Shown: positions 62,401-64,000 of the stretch, piece after piece
How the letters are laid out: every line of letters starts with the position of its first letter
Numbering within the stretch: the first letter of the stretch is position 1
DNA from: Nymphaea colorata
Lineage: Eukaryota; Streptophyta; Magnoliopsida; Nymphaeales; Nymphaeaceae
Direction of reading: 5' to 3'
Assembly: GCF_008831285.2 (NCBI RefSeq)
Contig: NC_045149.1
Span: forward strand, 19,979,035 to 20,043,034
DNA: 64,000 bases
Position numbers and translations under genes: made by a program
The notes under the pieces: model-generated
What the model was told of the DNA's origin: nothing
Seen by the model: the letters and a program-made list of their open reading frames with translations, nothing else
Database searches by the model: none

Positions 62401-63502
62401 AAAAGTTGTCTCGTACAGAATTATGTGGTAGTGTTGGTTTTCTGTGATGGGTCTCTAAATAACCGTCCTTGGATGTTTACCATCAAAATATCTGCCCACT
62501 TGACCAGGGGGTTAGACTTAGATCTTAAGTCGAAGTAGGTTAAGAGTATAATGCCCAGTGTTCTTGGATGAGGTGGTTGTTTATTTCCGATACATTCTCA
62601 TGTCATTTGCTACAAGCTATTATGCATGGCATTTTTATGCATGATTAGGAGACAAGTGACACAAAAGGATTGGGATGCATTCAGGCAGGAAGAGGATGGG
62701 TTACATAGGCATTCATATTGTATACGATTCATCATTTTGTGTTAGTGATGTGTCCTTTTCTTTTGCTCAGTAATGAGATCGTATGCATGACACATAATTC
62801 ACTATGCTCATGCAGGGCCGTTTTGAGATCATCTCTTTGTCAGGCTCCTTCTTGCTTACTGAGACTGGGGGTACTCGCAGCAGGACTGGTGGGTTAAGTG
62901 TTTCATTGGCAGGACCAGACGGCCGTGTTATGGGTGGTGGAGTGGCTGGCTTGCTAATGGCAGCTACACCAATCCAGGTTCATTCTGTTGCGTCTGAAAC
63001 TACGTTTCAAGCCTTAGTTTGATTTTCTAATTTTATTAGTCTTAGTGGAGCTGTTGATCTTTGTCCAAATGGCTACTTGGTTGATGACTCAAAATATGCT
63101 TGACAGTTGTTCTTTTCATTCCATTTTCGGAAATTGTTAGTTCTCTATCGAAAAGTAATTCTTTTATGCGGCTCTGAAATTTGGAAAATTCACCAGGTAG
63201 TTGTGGCAAGTTTCATTACTGAAGAAAAGAAGCCCCGGCCAAGGCCACAGCCGCTCAACCATGTCCCTTCATCTTCTACACCACAAATGCCTAATGTAGG
63301 CCCACCAGCAGCAGCTAGTCCACCATCAAGAGGGACAATGAGTGAATCATCTGGGGGTAATGGCAGCCCACCTAATCAGAGCATCAGCACAGGTAACAAT
63401 TCGAGCCAACCAGTTCCAGCGGTGCCTTCTTATGCGGCCACAGGTTGGCCAGGATCTCAGGCAGCCAGTGATCACAGGCAGCCGCATGAAGGCAATATGT
63501 GA
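59449..63502 (+). CDS. AHL: clade-B AT-hook motif nuclear-localized protein, two AT-hooks plus PPC domain
   Basis: Exons 59449-59863, 59950-60002, 61982-62113, 62816-62977 and 63197-63502; all GT-AG; total 1068 nt, 355 aa. It is a nuclear protein expected to bind AT-rich DNA and oligomerise through its PPC domain. A Ser-rich N-terminus precedes AT-hook 1, KKKRGRPRKYGPDG (residues 86-99, type II), and AT-hook 2, RNRGRPRGSGKK (121-132). The PPC domain (about 145-262) runs TPHVITVKAGEDVASRI, CIMSANGAISNVTLRQP, GRFEII (201-206), LSVSLAGPDGRVMGGGVAGLL and VVVASF. The Pro/Ser/Asn-rich tail ends HEGNM. The GRFEII hexamer begins exactly at exon 4. The five-exon structure and two hooks fit clade B (type II/III; Arabidopsis AHL1-14 group), unlike the intronless gene at 32523. 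The ATG at 59449 is the first in frame; the extension upstream starts only with TTG. All junctions keep phase and domain continuity. Confidence 0.95.
60815..60990. mobile_element. degraded hAT-like element inside AHL intron 2
   Basis: Contains CAGTGGCAGAGCC at the left, ACAGGGGCCAAG in the middle, A/T runs, and GTGGGGTCCATGCCCCTGCC at the right. Same layout as 29084-29275 and related to the intact-looking 42874-43065 copy. It lies in the 1979-bp second intron, away from the splice sites. Confidence 0.5.
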
Positions 63503-64000
63503 TGATATGCCAAACAGTAATTCTTCAGACATCAAGAGTTTCTGATTGATCATGATAGATTCTTAGTACATTTTAGAGAGTGGTTCAGGAAGCTGACGGG
63601 GTAGTTTCTGTAGTGCGTGAGATGGATAGGGACTACGGAAGGAACTATTCCATCACCAAACACTGTCATAATTTTTTTCTCTTTTTTTTCCCACTACTTT
63701 AACCCGTTTAACTTTCTACTTGTTGCTCCCTATAATAGTCTAGAGGCATTTTCCTCTTTAGGGTCCTCCTCTTTATTGTAATTTTATGTTTGGATTGTCT
63801 CATTGTATCACTTTATTGAGAGATCAAATTTGTGTGATTTTGATTTCTAGTCAGTTGATTTTTTTCTTTTTTTATTCATTTTTTCTACTGGCACAGCGCT
63901 TAAGAGGAAACCGGTCGAGTTTTCGCCGTTGGTGTAGGGTTCGGAAATGACATTATGAACAGATTTATTGATTATTGGCCATCTTGGCGGGAGAAAATCA
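63503..64000. other. 3' UTR of the clade-B AHL gene and downstream flank
   Basis: T-rich sequence with CTTTATTGTAATTTT and TTGTATCACTTTATTG near 63770-63825, suitable for a plant polyadenylation region. The last 100 bp show no recognisable feature. Confidence 0.45.

Overview
This is a window of nuclear DNA from a flowering plant. The evidence is spliced genes with GT-AG introns, plant-specific families (SUPERMAN-type zinc finger, AT-hook/PPC proteins, an isoprenylated heavy-metal-associated protein), telo-box motifs in a leader, an AT-rich background with many (TA)n, (GA)n and (CT)n tracts, and many small MITE-like repeats. I cannot name the species. The gene content is common to all angiosperms.

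Five protein-coding genes can be supported. (1) 4353-5018 (+) is an intronless RABBIT EARS/SUPERMAN-like repressor with one C2H2 finger and a C-terminal EAR motif. (2) 32523-33395 (+) is an intronless clade-A AHL protein with one AT-hook and a PPC domain. (3) 38891-41938 (-) is a five-exon HIPP with two HMA domains and a C-terminal CaaX box. (4) 45460-48618 (+) is a five-exon protein with a single N-terminal RRM, of the RBM24/38-like (ARP1-like) plant type. (5) 59449-63502 (+) is a five-exon clade-B AHL protein with two AT-hooks and a PPC domain, and has an upstream untranslated leader with an intron. I rebuilt the exon structures by hand from splice-site dinucleotides, phase continuity and domain continuity. 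Each model closes in frame on a stop codon.

Layout: 1-4.2 kb is intergenic and may hold the 5' end of a minus-strand gene at the left edge. Gene 1 is at 4.2-5.1 kb. From 5.1 to 32.5 kb there is no gene I can recognise. That stretch holds simple repeats, a MITE with 'GATGTCAA' ends, a diverged 8.9/12.6 kb repeat pair, a 55-bp tandem duplication, a G-box cluster near 20.1-20.4 kb and a CT/GA-rich island near 28 kb. From 32.5 to 49 kb lie genes 2-4, separated by several inverted-repeat elements, one of which is nested inside another with a visible 8-bp target duplication. From 49 to 58 kb is repeat-rich spacer with four or more further element types. Gene 5 fills 58-63.9 kb.

The five genes do not form a pathway. 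The one thematic link is that two AHL genes from opposite clades lie 26 kb apart. The protein-coding content is conventional. The more unusual content is the layered set of small non-autonomous elements and a 151-bp uninterrupted (TA)n tract. I see no CRISPR array, viral insertion, rRNA or convincing tRNA, and no undescribed multi-gene system.
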